DNA from: Flabesymbios commensalis
Taxonomy: Eukaryota; Annelida; Polychaeta; Terebellida; Flabelligeridae
DNA: 64,000 bases
Direction: 5' to 3'
Assembly (NCBI GenBank): GCA_964017125.1
Contig: OZ024908.1
Span: 83,222,090-83,286,089, forward strand
The notes under the pieces were generated by a model that worked only from the letters and a program-made list of their open reading frames with translations, was not told the origin of the DNA and searched no databases. Below are positions 34,510 to 44,984 of the stretch, one piece after another (within the stretch, counting starts at the first letter, position 1; every line of letters starts with the position of its first letter). The translations under genes were made by a program, and so were the position numbers.

Positions 34510-35673
34510 CAAAAAATTGTACAAGTCTTGTTACTTATTCGGTTTTGAATAAGGAATAAGTAACTGGTTACTTATTCCTTATTCCTTATTCGCGTTTGAA
34601 TAAGTAACTGGTACTAATACGGTGAAAACCACTTTAAAATACGAAAACACATCTAGAATACCCTAAAATTCGACAAAATACATTCATATGCTTGTAATTT
34701 TATGAAATAAAAGAGTAAAACACCAATCGGATCGCATAAAGAGTAGTACAAGTCTTGTTACTTATTCGGTTTTGAATAAGGAATAAGTAACTGTTACTTA
34801 TTCCTTATTCGCGTCTGAATAAGTAACGGGTACTATATGCGGTGAAAAACACCTAAAATACCAAAATACAGCTAGAAAACATTCAAACACGACAAAAGAC
34901 GTTCATATACTTGTAATTTGGCGAGATAAATGAGTAAAACACCACTCTGATCGCACAAACAGTTGTACAAGTCTTGTTACTTATTCGGCTTTGAATAAGG
35001 AATAAGTAACTGGTTACTTATTCCTTATTCGCGTTTGAATAAGTAATTGGTACTTATACGGTGAGAACCACTTTAAAATACGAGAACACATCTAGAATAC
35101 CCTAAAAGTCGGCAATATACGTTCATATATTTGTAATGTTATCAGAAAAAAAAGAGTAAATAACCAATCGGATCTCATAAAGAGTAGTACAAGTCTTGCT
35201 ACTTATTCGGTTTTGAATAAAGAATAAGTAACTGTTACTTATTCCTTATTCGCGTCTGAATAAGTAACGGGTACTATATGCGGTGAAAAACAATACCAAA
35301 ATACAGCTAGAAAACATTCAAACACGACAAAAGACGTTCAAATACTTGTAATTTGGCGAGATAAATGAGTGAAACACCAATCTGATCGCTCAAAAAGTTG
35401 TACAAGTCTTGTTACTTATTCAGTTTTGAATAAGGAATAAGTAACTGGTTACTTATTCCATATTCCTTATTCGCGTTTGAATAAGTAACTGGTACTAATA
35501 TGGTGAAAACCACTTTAAAATACAAAAACACATCTAGAATACCCTAAAATTCGACAAAATACATTCATATGCTTGTAATTTTATGAAATAAAAGAGTAAA
35601 ACACCAATCGGATCGCATAAAGAGTAGTACAAGTCTTGTTACTTATTCGGTTTTGAAAAAGGAATAAGTAACG
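34510..35673 (+). repeat. Forward satellite block after gap
   Basis: This block repeats 31026-31920 nearly base for base, including rare variants: ACCACTCTGATC (31461 and 34941), GTCGGCAATATACG (31627 and 35109) and the shortened GGTGAAAAACAATACC (31801 and 35281). It is either a recent ~0.9-kb duplication or an overlap of two contigs or haplotypes left unmerged. Confidence 0.8.
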
Positions 35674-36994
35674 GTTACTTATTCCTTATTCAAAACCGAA
35701 TAAGTAACAAGACTTGTACTACTCTTTATGAGATCCGATTGGTTATTTACTCTTTTTTTCTCATAACATTACAAATATATGAACGTATTTTGACGACTTT
35801 TAGGGTATTCTAGATGTGTTTTCGTATTTTAAAGTGGTTTTCACCGTATTAGTACCAATTACTTATTCAAACGCGAATAAGGAATAAGTAAACAGTTACT
35901 TATTCCTTATTCGAAACCGAATAAGTAACAAGACTTGTACTACTCTTTATGAGATCCGATTGGTTATTTACTCTTTTTTTTCTCATAACATTACAAATAT
36001 ATGAAAGTATTTTGTCGAATTTTAGGGTATTCTAGATGTGTTTTCGTATTTTAAGGTGGTTTTCACCGTATTAGTACCAGTTACTTATTCAAACGCGAAT
36101 AAGGAATAAGGAATAAGTAACCAGTTGCTTATTCCTTATTCAAAACCGAATAAGTAACAAGACTTGTACAACTTTTTGAGCGATCAGATTGCTGTTTTAC
36201 TCATTTATCTCGCCAAATTACAAGTATATGAACGTCTTTTGTCGTGTTTGAATGTTTTCTAGCAGTATTTTGGTATTTTTAAGTGTTTTTCACCGCATAT
36301 AGTACCCGTTACTAATTCAGACGCGAATAAGGAATAAGTAACAGTTACTTATTCCTTATTCAAAACCGAATAAGTAACAAGACTTGTACTACTCTTTATG
36401 AGGTCCGATTGGTTATTTACTCTTTTTTTCTCATAACATTACAAATATATGAGCGTATTTTGCCGACTTTTAGGGTATTCTAGATGTGTTTTCGTATTTT
36501 AAAGTGGTTTTCACCGTATTAGTACCAATTACTTATTCAAACGCGAATAAGGAATAAGTAACCAGTTACTTATTCCTTATTCAAAGCCGAATAAATAACA
36601 AGACTTGTACAACTGTTTGTGCGATCAGATTGGTGTTTTACTCATTTATCTCGCCAAATTACAAGTATATGAACGTCTTTTGTCGAGTTTTAATGTTTTC
36701 TAGCTGTATTTTGGTATTTTTAAGTGTTTTTACCGCATATAGTACCCGTTACTTATTCAGACATGAATAAGGAATAAGTAACAGTTACTTATTCCTTATT
36801 CTAAACCGAATAAGTAACAAGACTTGTACTACTCTTTATGCGATCCGATTGGTGGTTTACTCTTTTATCTCATAAAATTACAAGTACATGAACGTATTTT
36901 GCCGACTTTTAGGGTATTCTAGATGTGTTTTCGTATTTTAAAGTGGTTTTCACCGTATTAGTACCAGTTACTTATTCAAACGCGAATAAGGACT
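35674..36994 (-). repeat. Reverse satellite array, right arm
   Basis: Six or so reverse-orientation A and B units between the second palindromic flip (centre 35673) and the right outer domain. Much shorter than the left array. Confidence 0.85.
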
Positions 36995-37446
36995 AAGTAT
37001 CCAGTTACTTATTCCTTATTCAAGTCTGAACACGTGAATATACCTTTAAAGCTCTTTGTGCATGTCAATATTGCCAGGTTATTGATTTAACACTTTTTTA
37101 CACAGAGAACTAGTAGTATATCAGCATATTTTGTGGAGCGTGAGCATACATTTGCTTCTTTTATTTTTGTTTTGTTTTAGTGTTACTTATCTAAATTCGA
37201 ATAAGCAATACGTTACAAGTTAGTTATTCCTTATTCTTTCCAATAAAGAATACGTTTATGATACTTATTCCTTATTCGGTCCAATAAGGAATAAGTAGCT
37301 GTTACTTATTCCTTATTCGTTCGAATAAGGAATAAGTAACGGTTACTTATTCCTTATTCGTTCGAATAAGGAATAAGTAACTGTTACTTATTCCTTATTG
37401 AATAAAGAATAAGGAATAAGGAATAAGTAACTAACTTTATTGACGT
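36995..37446 (-). repeat. Foldback right outer domain
   Basis: Mirror copy of 24894-25345, ending GGAATAAGTAACTAACTTTA then TTGACGT. Confidence 0.85.
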
Positions 37447-38395
37447 AATTTTGCCTTTCTCTTTGCATGGCAACGTGGAACGGCTATATATAGCTGATGG
37501 ATGAGGTCATTTATTAATTTAAAAAGGAAGTTCTAAAAATTAATTTAAATTATTATGACATTGTTTGGTACCATCACATTGTTGGAGCCTCTGAAAAAGG
37601 AAAAAAAAAAATTTGGTATGTGTCTCTCATAATTTCTCATGCATATCGCCAGTGTGATCGGTGTATGTATAGTCCAGTCAATCCAGAACCTACTGCAACA
37701 ATTATTTTGTTTTTACTCATGCCTTATCATTCACCCAGATTATTCGTTCATTCATTCATTCGTTTGTTTGTTCCTCCGTTCGTTCATTCGTTCATTCAAT
37801 AATTAATCCATCCATCCACTCATCCATCGATTCAATCATTTCTAGACCGACTTTTCCTTTTCGCTGAACATCCGTGGAAACTTGATCTCCACTATTGGCC
37901 CTCCCAGTAAACATGGTAAACATGACACATTAACCCGGCATTGGCTTATAATGTAACGTGACATGGGTATATTAATGGATAACAGTTTACATATCTAAGT
38001 CCGTCGCTTTATTATGTACGGACCAACGGGGCTAGACGGACTGGCTAACAAACGAGCGAGTGGAAGCACAAACCTATAAGCGAAAAGGAACGAATGGACG
38101 CCGCTTGAAGACATAACCACGCACTCAATTTAATTTCAAAATACTAGTTATAATCAGGAGTATAATCTCAAAACATATACGTTTTCACTTTTGGAAAACT
38201 ATCCTGGTTACATTATACGGCACTGGTTACATTCTACGGTCGCATGGTACCTTTTTTCGTCGGTTACATTATACGTTGACGCTGTGACCGTATATAATGT
38301 AGCCAATCGCCGTAAAATGTAACCGGTTACATTATACGGCGCCGCATAATGTAACTGCCTCCATTATACGTCTGGTTACATTATACGGTTCTACA
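37447..38395. repeat. R2 copy 2, right part
   Basis: Continues R2 after the foldback element. CATGGCAACGTGGAACGGCT matches CACGGCAACGTAGAACAGCT at 5200-5220, and CGCTGAACATCCGTGGA matches 5916-5932. It includes CATTCATTCGTTTG-type simple repeat (37740-37810) and a second GGTTACATTATACGG cluster (38207-38395) of about nine units in both orientations. Confidence 0.75.
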
Positions 38396-38399
38396 GGGC

Positions 38400-38575
38400 C
38401 CCTTTCATGAACAGAGACCAGGCCTACCAGCTGCCACCCATCTATAGTCATCTATCATTCCGCGACCACCACCTGAGCCGAATCACCCACCCTGATCATT
38501 TCGTGATCAAGATCTGCTGAAGGCAGATCGAAACGTCGCAATCGTTTCACCCTCAGTTCCAAAATGAGTACAATT
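38400..38575 (+). other. Possible retroelement terminal fragment with ribozyme-like hairpin
   Basis: GTGATCAA, then the perfect hairpin GATCTGC-TGAAG-GCAGATC, then GAAACGTCGC near 38501-38540. This resembles a hammerhead ribozyme core (CUGANGA, stem II, GAAAC, GUC) as found in Penelope-like and other retroelement tails, but the CUGANGA box is imperfect. No coding remnant is clear, so the assignment is tentative. Confidence 0.3.
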
Positions 38576-38609
38576 CAACCACTTTCTATAATTAGAAATA
38601 TGTTTTACT

Positions 38610-38715
38610 TTTACAGTGCCGGGATCTGTAGACCTCAGATTCTGACGACTAAAGTCGGCTTTAGTCGGGATCGACTTTAGTCGTCAGAATCTTACGTCTG
38701 TAAAGCTGTAAAGCG
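38610..38715. repeat. Fragments of the GTCGACTTTA hairpin family
   Basis: GCCGGGATCTGTAGACCTCAG, GACGACTAAAGTCGGC and CGGGATCGACTTTAGTCGTC are rearranged pieces of the MITE-B hairpin, ending in GTAAAGC repeats (38700-38725). Confidence 0.6.
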
Positions 38716-38721
38716 CTGTAA

Positions 38722-38965
38722 AGCTACGGCCCCACCAAACGCCGCGCCGCGCCGCGCTGCGCGTCGCAGAAAAAATCAGTAGGTGCGGCCCCACCGAACG
38801 CGTCGCGTTAAAAAAAGATCAACTTTACTGTTTATCATAGCAGTGGCTACACTGCAAGCACCGCGCCGCGCTGCGCCGCTATATGAAAGCTGGGAAAAGT
38901 TTATCTTTCACGGCGCCGCGTTTTTTAACGCGCGGCGCGGCGCGGCGTTCGGTGGGGCCGCACCT
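38722..38965. mobile_element. CpG-rich hairpin MITE
   Basis: Inverted ends AGGTGCGGCCCCACCGAACG (38781) and GGTGGGGCCGCACCT (ending 38965). GCGCCGCGC runs line both arms, plus an extra left piece CGGCCCCACCAAACGCC at 38728. GC content is extreme against the AT-rich surroundings. The open frame through it is a by-product of the GC-rich arms. Confidence 0.7.
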
Positions 38966-40019
38966 TAAGGGTTAAACTTTTAAGCGCGACTAGAGTTTTT
39001 ACATTTATTTTATTAAAGTAGCCCTTTGGGATGATATCAATTTCCGTTTTTTATTCCGTACTGAAGTAGTGTATCCTACGGATCATGTTTTTATTTTTTT
39101 TAGAATTTTCATATTTTTACAAATATTTTTAATCAACATTTCTATGAAACCAGAAGTAACCCAAACAAACTATTTATATACCTGAAGGACGATTGAATGT
39201 TTTCACAGCATTGGGCCACATGCTGATGGCATCGGCCCAGCGTTGGGTAGACAATCAGTGCTGCAGGTGTGTCCTCCCGTGTCCTGATTATAAAACACCA
39301 ATTAGCGGCGAATGCTCTGATCTTACCGTCTGATACGTGGGAATATGTGATCTAAAGTGCTGAATATTGCTGAATTGTTTTGTTTACATGGCAATATACG
39401 ACCTGGAAATACAACTATTTCACTATTTTTCGGTGCTTTAAAATTGTTTTTTGACTTTTTCGTATTTCCAGTTATGATCAGTAGGCTATATAGCTTTATA
39501 TAAATTAAATTTTCAAAATTGACAACATTGAAAATGTCTCATCCCAAGGGGTCCCTTTAAGCGCACTACACGCAAGCGCGAGAACGAATATATATGCACG
39601 CGACGAGAAACGCAACGAAAGACGCGAAATTCGCCTGACTGTCTCCCGGGACTGCCTACACACGAAAGCGAAAACAAACGCAAAATATGAGGCGTTTATG
39701 TTGGCTTTCCCACGCGAATACCGGCGCGAAGGCCGGCACTAAAATCGGGGCTTTTCGTCGTCTTCGCGCTGGTATGTTTTGACAATGATCAATAGTGGGT
39801 TTAATAATATTTGGCGTTGCTATGTTTTGTGCTTAAAATCAATGATATTCGGAATGAAATGGGTTTTTAGAAATCCGAATTTGCAAATATTTGGTCTCAG
39901 ATTAAACAAATATCAGTAACTTTGACTCACTCGAAGCTGTAGATCGCCGTAGCGAGACAGTCAGCTTCAATTGGCTGAAAATTGTATTAATACTTATTTA
40001 TTGTAATTATTTATTTAAC

Positions 40020-40496
40020 CCCGTATTTTCACTCAGGTGTTTATATAAGGCCCGCTTTACAACTAAGATATACCTGTTCTATGTGACTCCAAGGTCTCAT
40101 TATACGCCGATGATTTAAAGTTGACAGAAAAATAAATCCAGAGATGACTGTATCAGGTTACAGAAATATTTTTATCCTTTGCAAGCATGGAGTCATACAT
40201 GGAAAATTAAATATAACCTTGGTAAATGTAAGGTTATATATATTAGTCGAAAGTCGCATGTCCCAAATATTCAATATTGTTTGGATAATATTTTTTTTAC
40301 ATCATACCGACAAAATGGACCTTGGACTGACAATCGACTCAAAACTTACTACTCAAGAGTCGGGATCATGTTCGGAAAACAGCTTCCAAAGCACACTCTG
40401 TGCTTGTTATGATTAAATGGCTATAGGATATGATTCACCAGAATATGTAAAATCTCAGCTATATTTGTCATATGCTTTATCTGTACTAGAGTATTG
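40020..40496 (+). pseudogene. LINE A reverse transcriptase fragment, copy 2, upstream part
   Basis: YADD lies at 40103-40114. Then WSHTWKIKYNLGKCKVIY and SRKSHVPNIQYCLDNIFF at about 40185-40300, with frameshifts, then DLGLTIDSKLTTQ (40318-40356) and a degenerate LEYC at 40485. The reading stops where LINE C begins and resumes at about 43293 with GGTCTGATCACCATACTTCG, as in copy 1 at 3079. The 3' end of the same LINE is at 43820-44235 with an AAATA-type tail. Confidence 0.8.
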
Positions 40497-43292
40497 TTAA
40501 TAATAATAATATAGCATTTATAAAGCGCCTAAATCCGGCCTCATGACATTCATGGGCGCGTAACAGTGATATTTAATATATAATTACTTAACTAGCTAAA
40601 AAGATAATATTATAATTAAGTTGAATTAACAAAAATAAGAAACACATGTGTGTGTGTGTATGTTTAGTCATAGTTTAAAGTCCAACATTAAAAGCTTGGC
40701 AGAAGAGTTGTTTTTTCAATTGTGACTTGAACTATGATAATGTTTCAATACAATTGATAGCATGCGGCAGTTCATTCCACAAGGCCGGACCAGCCACCGA
40801 GAATGCACGACCTCCATACGTGTCTAATCTGGTCCTATCTACAGTTAACAACGCTTGGGAAGCGGAGCGCAGAATCTGTGATGGTTGATGAATGCACAGT
40901 AGAGATGGCAGATATTGAGGTGCAATACCTCGTATGGAGCGATACGTCAAAACTAAAAGTTTGAAAATAATGCATGTTGAACCATCTGCAACTTGTGGAT
41001 CACGGATGATGCCAGGCCATATAGTAGAGAATTTCCATTGTCCAATATGGATGTCACGAACGCGTGGACAAGCTGTTTGGCTGCATCAGCTGTGATACTT
41101 CCTTATGTCACTTATCCACTTGAGATGTTGGAAACAAGAGCATCACACATTTTTACCGTGGCTCTCCAAGTTCATGTGCTCATCAAACATAACTCCAAGA
41201 TTCCGTGCACTTAGGCTAGTTGGAACATTTGTAGCCCCAATGCTGATGTATTGAGTGGTTAGTAGCTTTCGCAAATAAAATGTGTAAAAATTCAGTTTTG
41301 CCATCATTCAGTTGAAGTTTATTGAGCAGCATCCATGATCTTATTTCTGAAATACATGCTTGGATGGTTTCTATAGCGACCTATTAACCGGTGCACAAAG
41401 ATGTCTCAAAGGCAATGTAAATTTGAGTGTCATCGGCGTACAAATGTATGTTTAAGCCATAGCGACGAGCGATGTCAACTATTGGTGAGGTATATACGGT
41501 GTACAGTTTGGGGCCCAGTACAGAGCCCTGGGATACCCCTTAATTGGCTTCAACAGGTGGTGATTGGGTGCCATTAATGGAAATACATTGCTTTCTGTCT
41601 CTCACATACGACTCAAACCATTTGAGTACAGCACCATTTACGCCAAGTCTTTTTTGGAGACGATCCAGAAGTATGTTATGGTCAATGGTGTTGAAGTCAG
41701 CGCTTAGATCGAGCAAAACCAATGCCACTGTTTTCATCCATGTAATTTGATAATCGTGTAGCCACAACTTTTTCGATGAGTTTAGACAAGTAGCTGAGGT
41801 TAGATATTGGTCTAAACTTTATCAGTACATTACGATCAAGACCTGACTTCTTAAGTAATGGTTTCACAGAAGCATACTTCATCTGATCTGGAAACATGCC
41901 AGTAAAAAGTGATAAATTAACAATGTCTGTGATTACAGGTAACATAACCTCCAAATGTTCTTTCAACAGCCATGCTGGTAGTGGGTCTGTTGAGCAGGAT
42001 TTTCATGCAGATTTCTGTATAATTTTACGAATTTCATCTGGTGATGCCAGAGTAAATGATGTCAGAGATGCATTGGCTTCTTTGTTCACTGAAACAGAGT
42101 GTCTGCAACTTTAAACATCATTTGCTGGCTTTTCCCACACCCACCCACTTTTCTTGAGTAAAAGTCTACTTTGGCTTGGGTGAATAGTCTGATTGACCAG
42201 ATTACCCTGAGTTTTGTAGATCTCACGATGTACAGTTAAACCACTACGTCACCAGCGCCTCTCACATTGTCACCTCTTGACCAGGTTACGCTGAGCTTTG
42301 TAGATCTCACGATGTACAGTTAAACCACTACGTCACCAGCGCCTCTCACATTGTCACCTCTTGACCAGGTTACGCTGAGCTTTGTAGATCTCACGATGTA
42401 CAGTTAAACCACTACGTCACCAGCGCCTCTCACATTGTCACCTCTTGACCAGGTTACGCTGAGCTTTGTAGATCTCACGATGTACAGTTAAACCACTACG
42501 TCACCAGCGCCTCTCACATTGTCACCTCTTTATCTTGTCTGCCTGATGGTTTTATCGTCACTTTCTTTTACTGAAGAGGTGCGTGTGTATCCGATGAATC
42601 TCTTAAGGCGGCGTTGTATTGGTCGACAAGCTCATCTAGATTACCTTTAGGTTTCGAAATAAGGTCAGATACTAATGTCCGATCAAAAGCCAATGAGTCA
42701 ATGGTCTTGTACTTTCGGAATGACATTTCAATTTTATGAGTGTGTGGCTTTGGCATTTCCAAAACAGGATGGTGGTCTGTTAGAAGTGAGCCTAGATACA
42801 CTGAATGCAGTACCAGATCATTTGGACGTGTGATCACCAGATCCAAAAATGTTACCGTTTTCGTGGGTTGGTGGATTTACATGTTTACATGATTTACATT
42901 ATATCTTAATAATAATAATAATATTAATAACTAACTATATCTTGAATCAGATTCTGCGCGTCAAGCAGATGTTTGAACTGGACGAAGGCAGCACAATTAT
43001 CTTCTCCTCAGCGGAAGTTGAAATCTCCACAGATCATTAATTTGCCTGGTAAGAGAACATGTGTCAGGAGAAACTCTGTGAATTCATTAAAAAATAGTGT
43101 TTTTGTTATTTTTTTTTAGATGGTGGTGGCCTGTAGTCTGACCAAAAGTCTGATGCACGTGGAACAAGAGGTAAGCGTGGCTTCTAAGCTCTCAAATGAC
43201 TTAGCGCAGATTGTGTTTTTTACTGATGCAGAAAAAACAGATTTGTGAATGATGGCTACTCCCCCACCTCGACGGCCTGCGGGGAGTGTGTT
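40497..43292 (-). pseudogene. LINE C, CR1/L2-like retrotransposon inserted in LINE A
   Basis: Read on the minus strand: endonuclease pieces RPENTLPAGRRGGGVAI (about 43290-43240), LVITRPND and LLTDHHPV (42840-42770), linker RRW.RSGLTVHREIYKAQ (42200-42530), PLLKKSGLDR...FRPISNLSYLSKLIEKV (41870-41770), LVLLDLSADFNTIDHNILL (41730-41675), SQGSVLGPKLYTVYTSPI (about 41530-41480), YADD (41440-41429), and C-terminal RSASQALLTVDRTRL..YGGRAFSVAGPALWNELP (40900-40770). The 3' end is GCGCTTTATAAATGC followed by ATT repeats (40520-40497), the typical tail. It is 5'-truncated, with several stops and frameshifts, and an 84-bp tandem repeat sits in the linker. Confidence 0.92.
42197..42532 (-). repeat. 84-bp tandem repeat inside LINE C, four units
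   Basis: CCAGGTTACGCTGAGC starts at 42281, 42365 and 42449, with a slightly different first unit at 42197. On the minus strand each unit encodes the endonuclease-RT linker motif ERRW*RSGLTVHREIYKAQ with shared TGA codons. Period 84 keeps the frame. Units 2-4 are identical by eye. Confidence 0.92.
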
Positions 43293-43545
43293 CTCTGGTC
43301 TGATCACCATACTTCGTGACAGAAATAGCATCATTGGAGCAGATGCAGCAGCATCTTACCAAAGGTATTCTCTGCCCATCCACAAACTCAAGTGGTTGAA
43401 AATTCCTCATATTTGTTTAATTTGAAACCAAATGTAAAACAAATATTGATGTTTAAACACACATTTCTTTCCAAATATCAGTGATTTGATAGTGTAATAA
43501 AATAGGGTAAAAACGACAAAAGTCGTTATCAGCAGGAAAAGGGTT
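43293..43545 (+). pseudogene. LINE A copy 2 continuation plus decayed MITE-C
   Basis: 43293-43375 continues the LINE A copy 2 reading (SPYFVTEIASLEQMQQ region). 43380-43545 is a MITE-C remnant lacking its left end and half of the hairpin, finishing AGCAGGAAAAGGGTTAA. Confidence 0.7.
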
Positions 43546-43570
43546 AATGATTTATACAGGGATAGATGTA

Positions 43571-43816
43571 TAACCCTTACAGCGCGGGGATCGACTATAG
43601 TCAGAATCTGACGTATGCAGACGTTAGATTCTGACGCCTAAAGTCGATCCCCGCGCTGTAAGAGTAAACATATTTAAAATGGCTGTAGACCCATGACATA
43701 GGTATTCAAATAGATCGGAAAGAGCTAACTAAGACATTTATGATGATTTCAAATTGAAAAAAAAAACTTTTGTCTCCCAAGGTTTTCATAAAAACATTTC
43801 AGCGCTTTAAGGGATA
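43571..43816 (+). mobile_element. MITE-B in LINE A copy 2
   Basis: TAACCCTTACAGCGCGGGGA at the left and AGCGCTTTAAGGGATAAC at the right. Hairpin at 43585-43665. It sits at the same LINE A site as the 3424-3672 copy, so the insertion predates the duplication. Confidence 0.75.
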
Positions 43817-44984
43817 ACGTTTTTACTAATGACCCTTTTTCTGTAGATACTTACATTACCAAAGTTTTACATTTAATTGCTTTCATGGAAAAGTTAATTG
43901 TAACTTTTCTATTTTTAATAAATTAGTCGATACCAGTTCAGGTCGTCAATCTGCACCACAGGGTATTATTTTAGCAATACCCCGTGTGAAAACAATCCCA
44001 TTTTATCATTTATATTTTAATAGGATTGTCAAAACATGGAATGTTTCATCTGAAATCATTCGTACTTCCAACAACATTAATATTTGTATACGTAAGATAA
44101 ACTAATTCTACTGTTATTGTCTGCCAGTTATAGAACGGATTTTAACTGAGCATTGCTTGATATATGCGTGTGTAAGCGTTCTCTCTGATTTGTACCTGTA
44201 CAACACCATTGTCATGGCAAATTGAAATAAATACACTTAATTATTACCTTGATAGGGAGTGAATAAATTAAAAGATAAATTTACCTTCACGATATTTTTC
44301 AGCAGATTTCAGAACAGGTGTCAGGGGAATAAAAAAAACATATTTTTGTTTTAAAAGCTTAGGAGATTATATTTCGACCCCCCCCCCCCTCTAAAATATT
44401 TTTTTCAAATTTACAATTTGTGTATATTAATGCACACAACATTGAGAAAGGAAGAATGACATATATGCGTTATACCTTTTTTATTTTTTCTTATGTTTGC
44501 TAAATCAAGCTAGCTACATAATAAAATTAACAACTAGGTTTGGTCTTAAAATTATTTCAAGCTTCCTTTAATTTTGGTGTTTCGCCTGTGTATGTGCTTT
44601 CTTTAATTTTGGTGTTTCGCCTATTTATGTTTATTGAGATATATTGGATCTCGCGCTCTTAGGGGGATGGATCCATTAAAGTTTCTGATTCCACCCAATG
44701 TAAGTAGAGAGTACTGAGTGGTGTAAACGTATAGTTACGTGGATAAGGTGTTGAAACGTCTGAAGATACGACGTCCAAACGTTATGCCTTTAGGGAGAGA
44801 AAGGATATGTAGATATCCACGTGATACATTGACACTCCAACTGCCATATTATACTGTGACAGTATCCATTAATATAAAGCCGGAACTAACCCTTTCAATA
44901 CGAGCGACGACGCTTTTGATCCACTCAAGCGGGTTTTTTCACGGGATAAATATTCATATTGACTAGCTGAAATTGAACAAAATT

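Larger units (their letters stand above)
24894..37446. mobile_element. Giant foldback element made of inverted satellite arrays
   Basis: A 12.55-kb insertion in R2. The outermost bases ACGTCAATAAAGTTAG (24894) are mirrored exactly by CTAACTTTATTGACGT (ending 37446). Mirrored outer domains of ~440 bases enclose arrays of a ~220-base unit. The array runs forward to 33965, reverse to the gap at 34310, forward from 34510 to 35673, then reverse to the right domain. The R2 sequence interrupted here is continuous at about 5172-5185. It has no coding capacity beyond tiny frames, so it would need a transposase in trans. Long inverted repeats with internal tandem subunits are the hallmark of foldback elements (FB, TU, Galileo). 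Palindromic ACGT at each end could be target duplication or part of the repeat. Confidence 0.8.
38978..44910 (+). repeat. Paralogous segment carrying LINE A copy 2, split by LINE C
   Basis: Counterpart of 2284-4600. It has extra segments absent there, at about 39020-39560 and 39690-39850 (the latter CpG-rich with CGCGAATACCGGCGCG), and it holds LINE C. Confidence 0.7.

Noticed and set aside
34257-34559. Open frames across 34257-34559
   Set aside because: They consist mostly of undetermined bases of the assembly gap.
24907-37430. Regularly spaced palindromic repeats resembling a CRISPR array
   Set aside because: Units are ~220 bases, the intervening sequence is itself repeated rather than unique, and the host is a eukaryote.
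38783-38968. 61-codon frame in the CpG-rich hairpin
   Set aside because: It is produced by the GC-rich inverted arms of a MITE.
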